Assembly: GCA_902615425.1 (NCBI GenBank)
Contig: CACMPD010000003.1
Coordinates: 1 to 64,000, forward strand
Length of the DNA: 64,000 nucleotides
Origin: an uncultured Pelagibacteraceae bacterium
GTDB taxonomy: Bacteria; Pseudomonadota; Alphaproteobacteria; Pelagibacterales; Pelagibacteraceae
Direction of reading: 5' to 3'
The first letter of the stretch is position 1. The number at the start of each line of letters is the position of its first letter. Under the pieces are notes generated by a model, which had not been told where the DNA came from, searched no databases, and was given only the letters and a program-made list of their open reading frames with translations. Shown here in pieces: positions 37,501 to 46,367 of the stretch. Both the position numbers and the translations under genes were made by a program.

Positions 37501-38274
37501 TTAAAATCTATAAGAATTGCATTTATTTATAACTGCATCATATTGTTTTGATAAAAACTTAAATTTTTTTAGGTTTTTTCTTTTCCATTTAAGCTCATTT
37601 ATAGTTCTAACTGAAGCAACCCCTTTCCCAGATCCTATCAATAAAATTTCATCATAATTTTTTATCTCTTTAAGCAAAATATCTTTCTTAAAAATCTTTG
37701 TTATTTTTGTTTTGAAAAATTTATAAGTATTTCCCTCATAATAATCCTTTTTGGGAGTAAAAAATTTTTGATCTTTAACAAATAATAAATTTGAGGTTCC
37801 AGTTTCTAATAATTTCTTATTAGATACCAATGCAATATCTGATTGGGAGTTATCCATTTTAGATAAATAAGATAAGATCTTTTTGTATTTAAGATTTTTA
37901 AACTCTGGTTTTTCTCTTTTTAATTTTACTAACTTCAAATTAAAATTTAATTTTGGTTTAACCCTTTTCCTTAAAGATATTGAAATAACTTTTTTATTTA
38001 TAGCAATTCTCAATAGGTGATTATATTTCCTCTTTTTGGATAAATTTTTATTAATTATTTCTAAAATATCCGACCTTAATGATTTCTTTTTAATTTGATA
38101 TTTTTTTAATGATAAAATTAAGTTTTTTAAATGATTATCAAAAAATAAAATTTTTGCTGGTTTGCCAAAAATCCACATTGTTGTAAAAATTCCATGATCT
38201 CCCCAAAGATCTTGGAATTCTATCTGTTTTAAGTCTTTAAGCTGATAAGATTTTTTTAATAAGTAGGTTACCAT
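37501..38274 (-). CDS. pabC: Aminotransferase class IV (aminodeoxychorismate lyase-like)
   Basis: A PLP fold-type IV enzyme. The segment DLWGDHGIFTTMWIFGKPAKILFFDNHLKNLI (about residues 23-54) matches the N-terminal region of PabC/ilvE proteins. The ETGTSNLLFVKDQKFFTP segment near 157 is the conserved cofactor-site turn. Directly downstream of pabB and pabA, it most likely releases pyruvate and 4-aminobenzoate for folate synthesis. The sequence is divergent and Lys-rich. The annotated start overlaps pabA by 38 nt, so a start further in cannot be excluded. 257 aa. Confidence 0.8.
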   Translation of the reverse strand: MVTYLLKKSYQLKDLKQIEFQDLWGDHGIFTTMWIFGKPAKILFFDNHLKNLILSLKKYQIKKKSLRSDILEIINKNLSKKRKYNHLLRIAINKKVISISLRKRVKPKLNFNLKLVKLKREKPEFKNLKYKKILSYLSKMDNSQSDIALVSNKKLLETGTSNLLFVKDQKFFTPKKDYYEGNTYKFFKTKITKIFKKDILLKEIKNYDEILLIGSGKGVASVRTINELKWKRKNLKKFKFLSKQYDAVINKCNSYRF

Positions 38275-38794
38275 TGATAGTTAAAAAAGATTCTGGGTGA
38301 AATTGAAATCCATAAATTTTTTCCTTTTGATTTTCAAATGCCATTGCAACTTTTGAATTTAAACATCTCATAGTTATCTCAAAATTATTAGATTTGAAAG
38401 GCTCTTTTAGTTTCAAAGAATGATACCTACCAACTTTAAATATTTTTCCTTTTTTAAATAAAGATTTATTAGTGATTACTTTTATATTTGATTGAAATCC
38501 ATGATAAATTTTTTTTTGTTCAACAATTTTTGCGCCTTCACAAAATAGAATATGTTGAAATCCTAAACAAATCCCAATGATTTTCTTTTTACCTTTATAT
38601 TTTTTATAAATTTTTGAGGTGATTGGATAATTTTTTGGATTTCCTGGTCCAGGTGAAAAAATTATTGTAGATGCGTGCTTAATTTTATTTTCGTTAACCT
38701 TATCATAGTTATCACACTCAACTTTATCAAACAAAGCAAATTGATGAACTACATTATGAGTAAAGGAGTCGTTATGATCAATTACATAAATCAT
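38237..38794 (-). CDS. pabA: Aminodeoxychorismate/anthranilate synthase glutamine amidotransferase
   Basis: A class I glutamine amidotransferase supplying ammonia to the adjacent PabB. The oxyanion motif FSPGPGNP (about residues 47-54), nucleophile Cys in IIGICLGFQHI (about 72-82) and the His-Glu pair in FQFHPESF (about 164-171) are intact. It is 185 aa. The pabB start is 4 nt upstream. Sequence alone cannot separate TrpG from PabA; the following pabC favours the folate branch. Confidence 0.87.
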   Translation of the reverse strand: MIYVIDHNDSFTHNVVHQFALFDKVECDNYDKVNENKIKHASTIIFSPGPGNPKNYPITSKIYKKYKGKKKIIGICLGFQHILFCEGAKIVEQKKIYHGFQSNIKVITNKSLFKKGKIFKVGRYHSLKLKEPFKSNNFEITMRCLNSKVAMAFENQKEKIYGFQFHPESFLTINGNLLIKKILSA

Positions 38795-39942
38795 TTGAAC
38801 AAATCTATTAACGCTTTAGCTTTTAAAAAATTTTCATTAAATTCATGATTGGCATTACTATCGACGACAACCCCTGAGGCAACTGAAATTTCAGATGTGT
38901 TTTTAAAATTTAGAATTGAACGTATAATTATGTTAAATCTCATATCACCATTGAATTTTATGTAGCCAAAGCTACCTGTATAAATATTCCTATTTTCTTT
39001 TTCCTGATTATTTAAAAGATTAAGCGTATTTATCTTTGGACACCCAATAACTGAACCACCAGGCATCATTGCTTTAATTATTTCAAAATTATTTATATTC
39101 TTTTTTAATTTTCCCTTGATGAGGCTAACGTAATGAAAAAGATCTTTATATTCTTCTACGATTTTTTGTTTAGATAATTTTACAGTGCCCACTTTGCAAA
39201 TTCTTGATAAATCATTTCTTTCCATATCAACAATCATATTGTGCTCTTTGGTTTCTTTTAAATTTTTTCTAAAATAATTTAATGCCTTCATTTTATTTAA
39301 ATGCTTCGTTTTTTTTACAGTTCCAGCTATTGGTTTTGTAGATATATCACTCCCTTTTTTTGTAATTAAAGTTTCTGGTGAGCAACTAATTATTGAATAA
39401 TTATGATCTTTGATCATAAAAGCCTCTGGAGCTAGGTTAGTATTAGATAACCTCGAAAAAAAATCTAACGGATTAATTTCTGACTTTGTTTTATATTTGG
39501 TGCAAATTTTAATTTGATATGTTTCACCACTTTTTATTTTTTTCTTAAATTTATTGAATATTTTTGTATAATTTTTTCTATTAATATTTATTTTAAAATT
39601 ACTTGATTTAAAATTTTCGAAATCATAATTTAACTTGTCACTTAGTTTGATCTTTTTTTCTGGTTTATAGAAAATACCTTTGGGAAAATTTAAATTCTTC
39701 TGTTTTGGGATTTTAACATCAATTAGATTATTCAATAACTCATATCCAAAGAAACCAATAAAAAGGTCAGTATCTTTTGATTTCTTTTTATTTTTTTTAG
39801 TTAAAAAACTTTTAATATTTTTATTATTTAAAATAATTTTTTTTGAAAAATTAGTATAAAGATTAAATCCTTTTTTAGATTTGTAAATAATGTAGGATTT
39901 TCCTGACTGATGTATCTCTGTTAATTGATTTAATCTGCTCAA
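38791..39942 (-). CDS. pabB: Aminodeoxychorismate synthase component I
   Basis: A chorismate-binding enzyme. The C-terminal catalytic domain shows KSGETYQIKICTKY, ISCSPETLITK, STKPIAGTVKK, KEHNMIVDMERNDLSRIC and MMPGGSVIGCPKINT in the normal order (about residues 135-335). The short N-terminal part is reduced compared with typical PabB, giving 383 aa. With PabA and PabC it makes 4-aminobenzoate. It is 1 nt downstream of the MFS gene and overlaps pabA by 4 nt. Confidence 0.9.
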   Translation of the reverse strand: MSRLNQLTEIHQSGKSYIIYKSKKGFNLYTNFSKKIILNNKNIKSFLTKKNKKKSKDTDLFIGFFGYELLNNLIDVKIPKQKNLNFPKGIFYKPEKKIKLSDKLNYDFENFKSSNFKININRKNYTKIFNKFKKKIKSGETYQIKICTKYKTKSEINPLDFFSRLSNTNLAPEAFMIKDHNYSIISCSPETLITKKGSDISTKPIAGTVKKTKHLNKMKALNYFRKNLKETKEHNMIVDMERNDLSRICKVGTVKLSKQKIVEEYKDLFHYVSLIKGKLKKNINNFEIIKAMMPGGSVIGCPKINTLNLLNNQEKENRNIYTGSFGYIKFNGDMRFNIIIRSILNFKNTSEISVASGVVVDSNANHEFNENFLKAKALIDLFK

Positions 39943-39943
39943 A

Positions 39944-41164
39944 TTATTCTGTTTTTAGTCTTAAAACTGGTTCTTCTCTAATTGGTAGATGAATTATTGC
40001 TGCAAAAACTGATAATGCAATTGCTAAATACCACGCATAATCATATGACCCATATAAATCATAAAATAAACCCCCTAGATAAGCGCCAAAGAAAGATCCT
40101 ACTTGGTGACTTAAAAAAACAATTCCATATAATAGACCTAAATACTTTGTCCCAAACAGGTGAGCTACAATTCCACTTGTTGCAGGCACTGTCGATAACC
40201 ATAAAAAACCAAAACTTGCACCAAATAAAAATGCATTAATATTACTTGCGGGCATAAATATAAAAAAAATTATAGAAACACCTCTTAAAAAGTAAATTGC
40301 ACTAAGGATAATTTTCTTACTCATTTTTGCTGAAAGATAGCCACTTAATAGTGAACCAAAAATGTTAAATAAACCAATTAAAGATAAAATTGCTGCTGCA
40401 GTCCAATCCTCAAGACCTCTATCTATTACATATTTAGGTACATGCGTTCCAACCAAAGTTATATGAAAACCACATACAAAAAACCCTGATACAAGTAAAA
40501 TATAACTTTTAGTTTTAAAAGCTTCTGAGAGAGCTTCCTTAAAAGATTGATCTGAAGTTTTTTCGATACTTTCCGTTATAGATGGAGATCTAACAAAATA
40601 TGCTGCAACTAAACCAGATAACAAAAATAAGCAAAAAACAAATAATGTATAGTTCCAACCAAACTCTGTGAGAGAAAAATTAGTGAAAATTGGTGAAAGA
40701 AAGTAACCAAATGATCCAACAGCAGTAACAAAACTCATTGCAATCGTTCTTGTAGATAATGGAAAGTGTTTCCCCACAACTGACATAGGAATACTTATTG
40801 CCGTTCCACCAAGACCTATTCCGATTAATAAACCCATATGGATTTGAAAAAATATTCCAGTATTTGGACCCGTGTATAAAAAATAAACACCTAAAGTATA
40901 AAAAATAAATGCTCCGATTATAGCAATATGTCCTCCGTATTTATCTGCTATAGCTCCGAAGATAGGACCTGTTATACCCCACATCAACATCTGCATCCCA
41001 ATTGCAAAACCAAATGCGGTGTTGCTTATCTTTAAACTCTCGTTGAAGTCCATAAAGAACAAACCAAATGTTTGTCTGACACCCAAAGAAATCAGAACAA
41101 CAAAACATGCAGCAAATAAAGTTACTATCGCAGTTTTTGAGCGAAAAAATTTTTCAGAACTCAT
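39944..41164 (-). CDS. MFS transporter (OFA/oxalate-formate antiporter-like)
   Basis: A 406-aa major facilitator with about 12 helices. The first-half motif FGAIADKYGGHIAIIGAFIFYTLGVYFL (about residues 68-95) is the MFS A-motif region (GxxxDRxGxR-like), and LSLIGLFNIFGSLLSGYLSAKMSKK repeats it in the second half. Overall it resembles the OFA/monocarboxylate group. Substrate unknown. It overlaps metC by 4 nt and precedes pabB by 1 nt, but a functional link to either is not obvious. Confidence 0.87.
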   Translation of the reverse strand: MSSEKFFRSKTAIVTLFAACFVVLISLGVRQTFGLFFMDFNESLKISNTAFGFAIGMQMLMWGITGPIFGAIADKYGGHIAIIGAFIFYTLGVYFLYTGPNTGIFFQIHMGLLIGIGLGGTAISIPMSVVGKHFPLSTRTIAMSFVTAVGSFGYFLSPIFTNFSLTEFGWNYTLFVFCLFLLSGLVAAYFVRSPSITESIEKTSDQSFKEALSEAFKTKSYILLVSGFFVCGFHITLVGTHVPKYVIDRGLEDWTAAAILSLIGLFNIFGSLLSGYLSAKMSKKIILSAIYFLRGVSIIFFIFMPASNINAFLFGASFGFLWLSTVPATSGIVAHLFGTKYLGLLYGIVFLSHQVGSFFGAYLGGLFYDLYGSYDYAWYLAIALSVFAAIIHLPIREEPVLRLKTE

Positions 41165-42336
41165 CTTAAATGTCTTAAAGCTTGTTTGATATCAGCAATC
41201 AAATCATTAGGATCTTCAAGACCTATATGTAATCTTACTAAATGTTCATCTTTTGGTAAGTTCATATATTTTCTTTTACCAGTTTCTCTAAATTCTTGAT
41301 GAAGCGCTAAACTCTCAAATCCACCCCAACTATAGCCATAGCCAAACAATTTCAGTGAATTTACAAACTTTCGAACAGAATTAATATTCTTAGCTTTTAT
41401 CTTTAATCCCATTAAACCTGACGCTCCAGAATAATATTTTTTCCACATTCTAAAATTTTGTGAATTTTTTTTGAAAGGATATAACAATTTAATTCTTTTA
41501 TTTTTTGATAAAAATGCTGCAACTTTTTTAGCATTTTCTCTATGTCTGTCTAATCTTACGTCTAACGTTCTTAATCCCCTAGTTATTAAATAAGCATCAT
41601 CAGGTCCTAATCTAAGACCTGTAATTTTTTCTGCTGCTTTAACTTTAGAAAATACTCTTTTATTTACTGCCAAACTTCCACCCATAACATCTGAATGTCC
41701 AGAATAATATTTAGTTGCAGAGACAATTGACATATCAAAACCAAGTTTAATTGGTTTTAAGTAATAAGGGGTACCCCAAGTATTATCAATTGCAGTGTAT
41801 AGCTTATGTTTTCTTGCAATCGAAATAATTTTACCCAAGTCTTGAAAATCAAAAGTATTACTTCCAGGATTTTCAACAAAAATCAATTTTGTTTTCTTTG
41901 TAATATTGTTTTTTAATGTATTGAGGTCATGAGGATTATAAAAAACTGTCTTTATATTAAAATCTTTTAGATAATCTTCAGTTAAAATTCGTGTAGGGCT
42001 GTAAACTGGATCTGCAACTAACATTTCATCTCCAGGTCTAACAACGCTGAATATTGCTAAAAAAACGGAGCCAAAACCTGTTGGTGTCGTAAAAACATGA
42101 TAACTTTCTTCAAGTTTTGTTAAAATTTTTTGTAATATATAAGTAGTAGAAGTCCCTTGTCTGCCGTAATCAAAATGACCACCTGTTGGATTTCGTAGAG
42201 CTTTTTTTTGAGTTTTTCTTATATGTTGCATAGACTTAAAAATAATTGTCGATGCTCTAACCACTGGTGGATTTACTGATTGATTATGAAAATCTTTTGC
42301 AGTGTGTTTTAAAAATGTCTTAAAAGATTTACCCAT
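41161..42336 (-). CDS. metC: Cystathionine beta-lyase (Cys/Met metabolism PLP enzyme)
   Basis: A fold-type I PLP enzyme of the trans-sulfuration family. The PLP lysine is in SIVSATKYYSGHSDVMGG (about residue 195), the phosphate-binding region is TTPTGFGSVFLA, and the RLHIGLEDPNDLIADI segment near the end is typical. It should convert cystathionine to homocysteine, pyruvate and ammonia. I start at an internal ATG (MGKSFKTFLKH), because homologues begin shortly before VNPPVVRASTIIF; the track's upstream ATG at 42375 would add 13 unusual residues. It is 391 aa from this start. Confidence 0.9.
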   Translation of the reverse strand: MGKSFKTFLKHTAKDFHNQSVNPPVVRASTIIFKSMQHIRKTQKKALRNPTGGHFDYGRQGTSTTYILQKILTKLEESYHVFTTPTGFGSVFLAIFSVVRPGDEMLVADPVYSPTRILTEDYLKDFNIKTVFYNPHDLNTLKNNITKKTKLIFVENPGSNTFDFQDLGKIISIARKHKLYTAIDNTWGTPYYLKPIKLGFDMSIVSATKYYSGHSDVMGGSLAVNKRVFSKVKAAEKITGLRLGPDDAYLITRGLRTLDVRLDRHRENAKKVAAFLSKNKRIKLLYPFKKNSQNFRMWKKYYSGASGLMGLKIKAKNINSVRKFVNSLKLFGYGYSWGGFESLALHQEFRETGKRKYMNLPKDEHLVRLHIGLEDPNDLIADIKQALRHLR

Positions 42337-42409
42337 AAAAAAATTGATATGATTAAAGGACAATGCTATATCCATATCAAAAATTCAATAAATTAATGAA
42401 AAGGATTTA

Positions 42410-42493
42410 ATGAGTTACCCAAAGAAACATAGAGGCCGAAGAAAAATGGGGTCGAAAAAAAGAAGAGCTAGAAAAAAAAATAAGAAAAAATAG
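42410..42493 (+). CDS. Ultra-basic microprotein (27 aa)
   Basis: A complete 27-codon frame, MSYPKKHRGRRKMGSKKR..., preceded by AAGGA four bases before the ATG and ending 1 nt before the mnmA stop. About 60% of residues are Lys or Arg, and there is no hydrophobic core. Such composition is typical of small ribosomal or rRNA-binding peptides (a bS22/THX-like role is possible, but I see no clear match). It fills almost all of the gap between metC and mnmA. Confidence 0.55.
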   Translation: MSYPKKHRGRRKMGSKKRRARKKNKKK

Positions 42494-42494
42494 C

Positions 42495-43613
42495 TTATTC
42501 TTTTATCCAGCCGCCTCCTAATACTTTATAACCCAAAGCATCTTTATTATAAAAAACACATGCCTGGCCTGGTGATATTCCATCTTCAGGACTTTCAAGG
42601 TTTACATTCGCGCTATTTTGATCACTTAGGTTAACGTTTGCTTTAAGCAATTTACCAGTAGATCTAACTTTTACAAAAATACTGGATTTAAATTCTTGCT
42701 CATTTGCAAGTAAATTAACATTTTTTAATAAAATATCTTTCTTTCCTAAATATTCTTTTGGTCCAACAATTATTTCATTTTTCTCAGAATTTATTTTAAT
42801 AACGTATAAAGCTTCTTTGTCAGAAACTTTTATTCCTTTTCTTTGGCCAATAGTAAAATTTATAATTCCATCATGAACACCAATAACATTACCTTCAAGA
42901 TCTTTAATATTTCCTTTTTTAAATGAGTCTGGTCTAAATTTTTGAATTACTGATGCGTAATCTCCACCAGGTACAAAACATATATCCTGGCTGTCTGGTT
43001 TATCAGCAACATTAAGGTCTAGTTTTTTGGCAATTTCACGTGTTTCATTTTTATGAAGACCACCTAATGGAAACCTTAAATAATCAAGTTGTTCTCTAGT
43101 AGTATTGAAAAGAAAATAACTTTGATCTCTATTTTCGTCGATAGCTCTGTACATATTTGTATTATTATTTGAAGTAACACTTTTCACATAATGCCCAGTG
43201 ATTAAAGCATCAGCGTTTAAATCTTTTGAAACTTCAAATAAATCCTTAAATTTAACTGTTTGATTACATTGAACACAAGGTATTGGAGTTTCACCTTTTA
43301 AGTAACTATCAACAAAATTATCTATAACTCCTTGCTTGAACTTATTTTGATAATATAAAATTTTATGTTCTATATCTAATTTTTGAGCAACTCTTTTTGC
43401 ATCCATGATATCTTGACCAGAACAACATTGCTTTGACTCTGCAACCTGCTTTGCATCATCATAAAGTTTTAAAGTAATACCAATTACCTCATATCCTTCT
43501 TTTTTCATCATGCCTGCGACAGTAGATGAATCTACACCTCCAGACATTGCTACAACTACTTTTGTGTCTGATGGTTTTTTGTTTAATCCTATTGAATTTA
43601 ATTCTTTATTCAT
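42495..43613 (-). CDS. mnmA: tRNA-specific 2-thiouridylase
   Basis: Thiolates U34 of tRNAs for Lys, Glu and Gln. The PP-loop [12 protein letters not shown] (about residues 20-31) binds ATP, and the catalytic cysteines are in [12 protein letters not shown] (about 112) and [12 protein letters not shown] (about 208). The C-terminal domain contains the GQRKGIKVS segment. It is 372 aa, normal. Monocistronic or alone on this strand here. Confidence 0.97.
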   Translation of the reverse strand: MNKELNSIGLNKKPSDTKVVVAMSGGVDSSTVAGMMKKEGYEVIGITLKLYDDAKQVAESKQCCSGQDIMDAKRVAQKLDIEHKILYYQNKFKQGVIDNFVDSYLKGETPIPCVQCNQTVKFKDLFEVSKDLNADALITGHYVKSVTSNNNTNMYRAIDENRDQSYFLFNTTREQLDYLRFPLGGLHKNETREIAKKLDLNVADKPDSQDICFVPGGDYASVIQKFRPDSFKKGNIKDLEGNVIGVHDGIINFTIGQRKGIKVSDKEALYVIKINSEKNEIIVGPKEYLGKKDILLKNVNLLANEQEFKSSIFVKVRSTGKLLKANVNLSDQNSANVNLESPEDGISPGQACVFYNKDALGYKVLGGGWIKE

Positions 43614-43654
43614 TTGATGGTATTTATACTTATTTCTAATATAAGTTAAATTAA

Positions 43655-43825
43655 ATGATATTAGATTTTGAACCAGGAGACAAAGTTATCAATCCCTCTA
43701 ATAAAAACTGGGGTATAGGTCAAGTTCAATCAATTATAAAAGAAAAAGTGACAGTTAATTTTGAAAATGTTGGAAAAAAAGTAATAAATACTAAAAATAT
43801 AGAATTAATAAAGATCAATGAATAA
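43655..43825 (+). CDS. DUF3553 family small protein (56 aa)
   Basis: Too short for the ORF track but recognisable: [43 protein letters not shown] matches the DUF3553 pattern (FEPG-x-V...P...WG.GQVQS...VTVNFEN.GK). The family is common in alphaproteobacteria and of unknown function; its fold may be a small beta-barrel like CarD/SH3 domains. It overlaps cysQ by 8 nt, so the two are probably translationally coupled. Confidence 0.85.
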   Translation: MILDFEPGDKVINPSNKNWGIGQVQSIIKEKVTVNFENVGKKVINTKNIELIKINE

Positions 43826-44588
43826 TTTGAATTTAAAAGAGATTGTCGAAAATCTAATTGATACATTTATTCATGCAGGAAAAATTTCTTTAGATTTAAG
43901 AAAACAAGGACTTATAAAAAAAATTAAAACCGATAATACCCCTGTTAGTAATGGAGATTTAGAAGTTAATAAAATTGTTACTCAAAAAATTAAAGAATTA
44001 ACACCTGAACTTCCCATCATTTCAGAAGAGACCTCTGATAATAAATCAATAAACAATCTTGAAAACTTTTGGCTAATTGACCCTATAGATGGCACCTACG
44101 ACTACATAAATAATCTAGAGGAATTTACAATTAATGCTGGATTAATAATTAACAAAAATCCAGTAGCTGGATTGATTTATGCCCCTTCAAAAAAAAGAAT
44201 GTTTTACTCCTATGGTCCAAATAATGCCTATGAGTTAACAAATGGTGAAACCAAGAATTTAAATTGTTCTGAAAATTTTGATAAAAATGATGTGAAATTT
44301 GTATCCTATTCAAACAATATTAAACCTGAAATAGAAAAATTACATAAAAAATTTAATGTAAAGAAATATGTAAGAATGAAAAGTTCTCTTAAATTTTGTG
44401 TAATCGCTGCTGGCGAATATGATGGATATGTGGCTGAGCCTAGAGCTTGTGAATGGGATATAGCGGCTGGTCATGCAATTTTACAACATGCTGGAGGAAT
44501 AATTACAGATTTTGAAGGCAAAGAAATTAAATATGGAAAGAAAAATTTTAAGAATCCAAGTTTAATCTTAAAAAATAAAAATATCTAA
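43818..44588 (+). CDS. cysQ: 3'(2'),5'-bisphosphate nucleotidase (CysQ)
   Basis: Inositol monophosphatase superfamily enzyme that recycles 3'-phosphoadenosine 5'-phosphate (PAP) from sulfate assimilation. The metal-binding signature FWLIDPIDGTYDYINNLEEFTIN is near residue 91 and the C-terminal CEWDIAAGHAIL (about 212) is intact; EETSD near residue 73 gives the first Glu. It is 256 aa. Some members act on inositol phosphates instead. The DUF3553 gene overlaps its start. Confidence 0.9.
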   Translation: MNNLNLKEIVENLIDTFIHAGKISLDLRKQGLIKKIKTDNTPVSNGDLEVNKIVTQKIKELTPELPIISEETSDNKSINNLENFWLIDPIDGTYDYINNLEEFTINAGLIINKNPVAGLIYAPSKKRMFYSYGPNNAYELTNGETKNLNCSENFDKNDVKFVSYSNNIKPEIEKLHKKFNVKKYVRMKSSLKFCVIAAGEYDGYVAEPRACEWDIAAGHAILQHAGGIITDFEGKEIKYGKKNFKNPSLILKNKNI

Positions 44589-44589
44589 T

Positions 44590-44733
44590 ATGGATGAGCA
44601 ATTAAGAATAATACTAATAATTATTGTATCGGTATCTATTTTTGGCTTATTAGTATTTGTATATGTCAAAAATTATATCAGAAATAAAATCAATCAATTA
44701 GTTGAAGATGAAAAGAAAAAAAAATCAAAGTAG
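44590..44733 (+). CDS. Single-helix microprotein (47 aa)
   Basis: A 47-codon frame one base after the cysQ stop. It has a hydrophobic helix (ILIIIVSVSIFGLLVFVYV) and a charged tail ending EDEKKKKSK. Its stop overlaps the convergent recX stop by 9 nt. Too short for the ORF track. Position makes it the end of the DUF3553-cysQ unit. Function unknown. Confidence 0.55.
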   Translation: MDEQLRIILIIIVSVSIFGLLVFVYVKNYIRNKINQLVEDEKKKKSK

Positions 44734-45288
44734 TTTTATTATTTTTAAATAATCATCTTTTTTTAATTCCATAACTTTTTTTGATGTCTCAAAATCGAAG
44801 CCATTTCTCGCCAATAAAGATATATCCTTTTTATAAAAAAGTGGTCTATTGTCATCTATCCTAGCGGGTCCAATTCTTTTCTTTTTACAAATTTTAATTG
44901 CCGAAAAAAAATCTTGATCTGAATTATCTTCATTAATTTTATTGACTGTGTCTTTTATAAATTCATCATTAACACCTTTGCCAATTAAGTAATTTCTGAT
45001 TTTATTAATCGAACTTCCTCTTCGGATCATACTTTTGGCTTTACTTTCAGAATAAAATTTATCATTGATAAATTTATTTTTTTCTAAATCAGATAAAACA
45101 ATATCAATTAAATTTGTCACATCCTGTTTTTTTACATTTGGAACAGATAATTTGAGATATTTTTTTAGTAAATATGTTCTTAATTGTTGTTTAGATGGGG
45201 CATATTTTTCAACATATGCTAAAGCAAAATTTCTCATTTCATCTACAGTCACCTGTAATGTTTTTCTCTTATTTCTTATAGGAATCAT
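44725..45288 (-). CDS. recX: Regulatory protein RecX
   Basis: A modulator of RecA filaments. The 187-aa protein shows the three-helix repeats of the family: LRTYLLKKYLKL (about residue 38), DFINDKFYSESKAKSMIRRGSSINKIRNYLIGKGV-type segment (about 75-108; here KFINDKFYSESKAKS...), and a C-terminal ISLLARNGFDFETSKKVMEL. recA is not adjacent in this window, which is common in alphaproteobacteria. Confidence 0.88.
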   Translation of the reverse strand: MIPIRNKRKTLQVTVDEMRNFALAYVEKYAPSKQQLRTYLLKKYLKLSVPNVKKQDVTNLIDIVLSDLEKNKFINDKFYSESKAKSMIRRGSSINKIRNYLIGKGVNDEFIKDTVNKINEDNSDQDFFSAIKICKKKRIGPARIDDNRPLFYKKDISLLARNGFDFETSKKVMELKKDDYLKIIKLL

Positions 45289-45316
45289 TGTAAGATCTAA
45301 TATAATATAATTTAAA

Positions 45317-45790
45317 ATGATCGAACAAATTTATGCTTACTTTACAATTGAAATTCTCTACTTCTGGGTGAATTTAGGAGTTTTGCCTTTTTGGTTAGTA
45401 TTAATATTTTTTCCACAATCAAACTTTACAAAATATTTTGTTACTTCTATTTTTCCAATCACATTATTAGGAGGTGCTTACATATTTGTGCTTTATAAAG
45501 CTTATTTAAGTGCTTATGATTTCGATAGTAATTTTGAATTATATTTAAGTATTAGTAATTTATCAGGTTTGTTTTCAAGTAATATTTTTTTAATGTTATT
45601 TTGGATCCACTTTGTATCAATTAATTTATTCGTCGGTGGCTGGATTGTAAGAGACTCACAAAAGTTTTTTATAAATAAGGTTCTTGTTGGCATCCCACTA
45701 ATAATCACTTATTTAATTGGTCCTTTAGGCATCTTTATTTATTGGCTGATTAGAATATTTTACGCAAAAAGTATTAACCTATATGAGTAA
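45317..45790 (+). CDS. ABA4-like (DUF4281) membrane protein
   Basis: A 157-aa protein with four predicted helices. The motif FWIHFVSINLFVGGWIVRDSQ (about residues 94-114) and the following LIGPLGIFIYWLIRIF are the signature of the ABA4-like family, whose plant members act in neoxanthin formation. Bacterial function is not known. It overlaps the next gene by 8 nt. Divergent from recX with 28 bp between starts. Confidence 0.82.
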   Translation: MIEQIYAYFTIEILYFWVNLGVLPFWLVLIFFPQSNFTKYFVTSIFPITLLGGAYIFVLYKAYLSAYDFDSNFELYLSISNLSGLFSSNIFLMLFWIHFVSINLFVGGWIVRDSQKFFINKVLVGIPLIITYLIGPLGIFIYWLIRIFYAKSINLYE

Positions 45791-46367
45791 AATCATCGAT
45801 TTTTACTTCGATTTTATTAGTCCATATTCTTACATTGCCTATAAAAAAATTAAATCAATGCAGAAGAAAAATAGGGTCGATTTTAATTATAAACCTATTT
45901 TGCTAGGTGGTTTACATAAGTTAGGTAACATAACTGCTCCTGCTTTTAATGAACGAAAAATGAAAAATATGAAGAATGATTGCGAAATTATAGCTAACAA
46001 AAATAATATATCTTTTAAATGGAACGAAAAATTTCCGATTAATACCCTTTATTTAATGAGAGGATTTATTTCAATTGATGCAAATAAAAAAAGTGAATAC
46101 TTTGATATTTGTTTTGATGCCTATTGGAAAAATAATATAGATATATCAATCGAAGCTAACGTAAACGAAATTTTAGATAATTGTAAAATTGATAAAAAAA
46201 AATTTTTTGAAGATATAAGTAATCAAAAAGTAAAAGATGAATTAAAAAGTTTAACTGACAAAGCTTTTCAAAATGATGTATTCGGTGCCCCAACATTCAT
46301 AGTCAACAATAAACTTTTTTGGGGACAAGATAGACTTGAATATGCTTTAGAAGAGTGTGTTTCTTAA
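45783..46367 (+). CDS. 2-hydroxychromene-2-carboxylate isomerase / GSTK-like (DsbA family)
   Basis: A 194-aa thioredoxin-fold protein of the kappa-class GST/HCCA isomerase group. The N-terminal DFYFDFISPYSYIAY carries the active-site Ser/Tyr in place of a DsbA CxxC, and the C-terminal FGAPTFIVNNKLFWGQDRL (about residues 164-182) is the diagnostic cis-Pro region. It probably acts with glutathione on an aromatic or reactive substrate. It overlaps the ABA4-like gene and the end of the convergent rhodanese gene by 4 nt. Confidence 0.9.
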   Translation: MSKIIDFYFDFISPYSYIAYKKIKSMQKKNRVDFNYKPILLGGLHKLGNITAPAFNERKMKNMKNDCEIIANKNNISFKWNEKFPINTLYLMRGFISIDANKKSEYFDICFDAYWKNNIDISIEANVNEILDNCKIDKKKFFEDISNQKVKDELKSLTDKAFQNDVFGAPTFIVNNKLFWGQDRLEYALEECVS

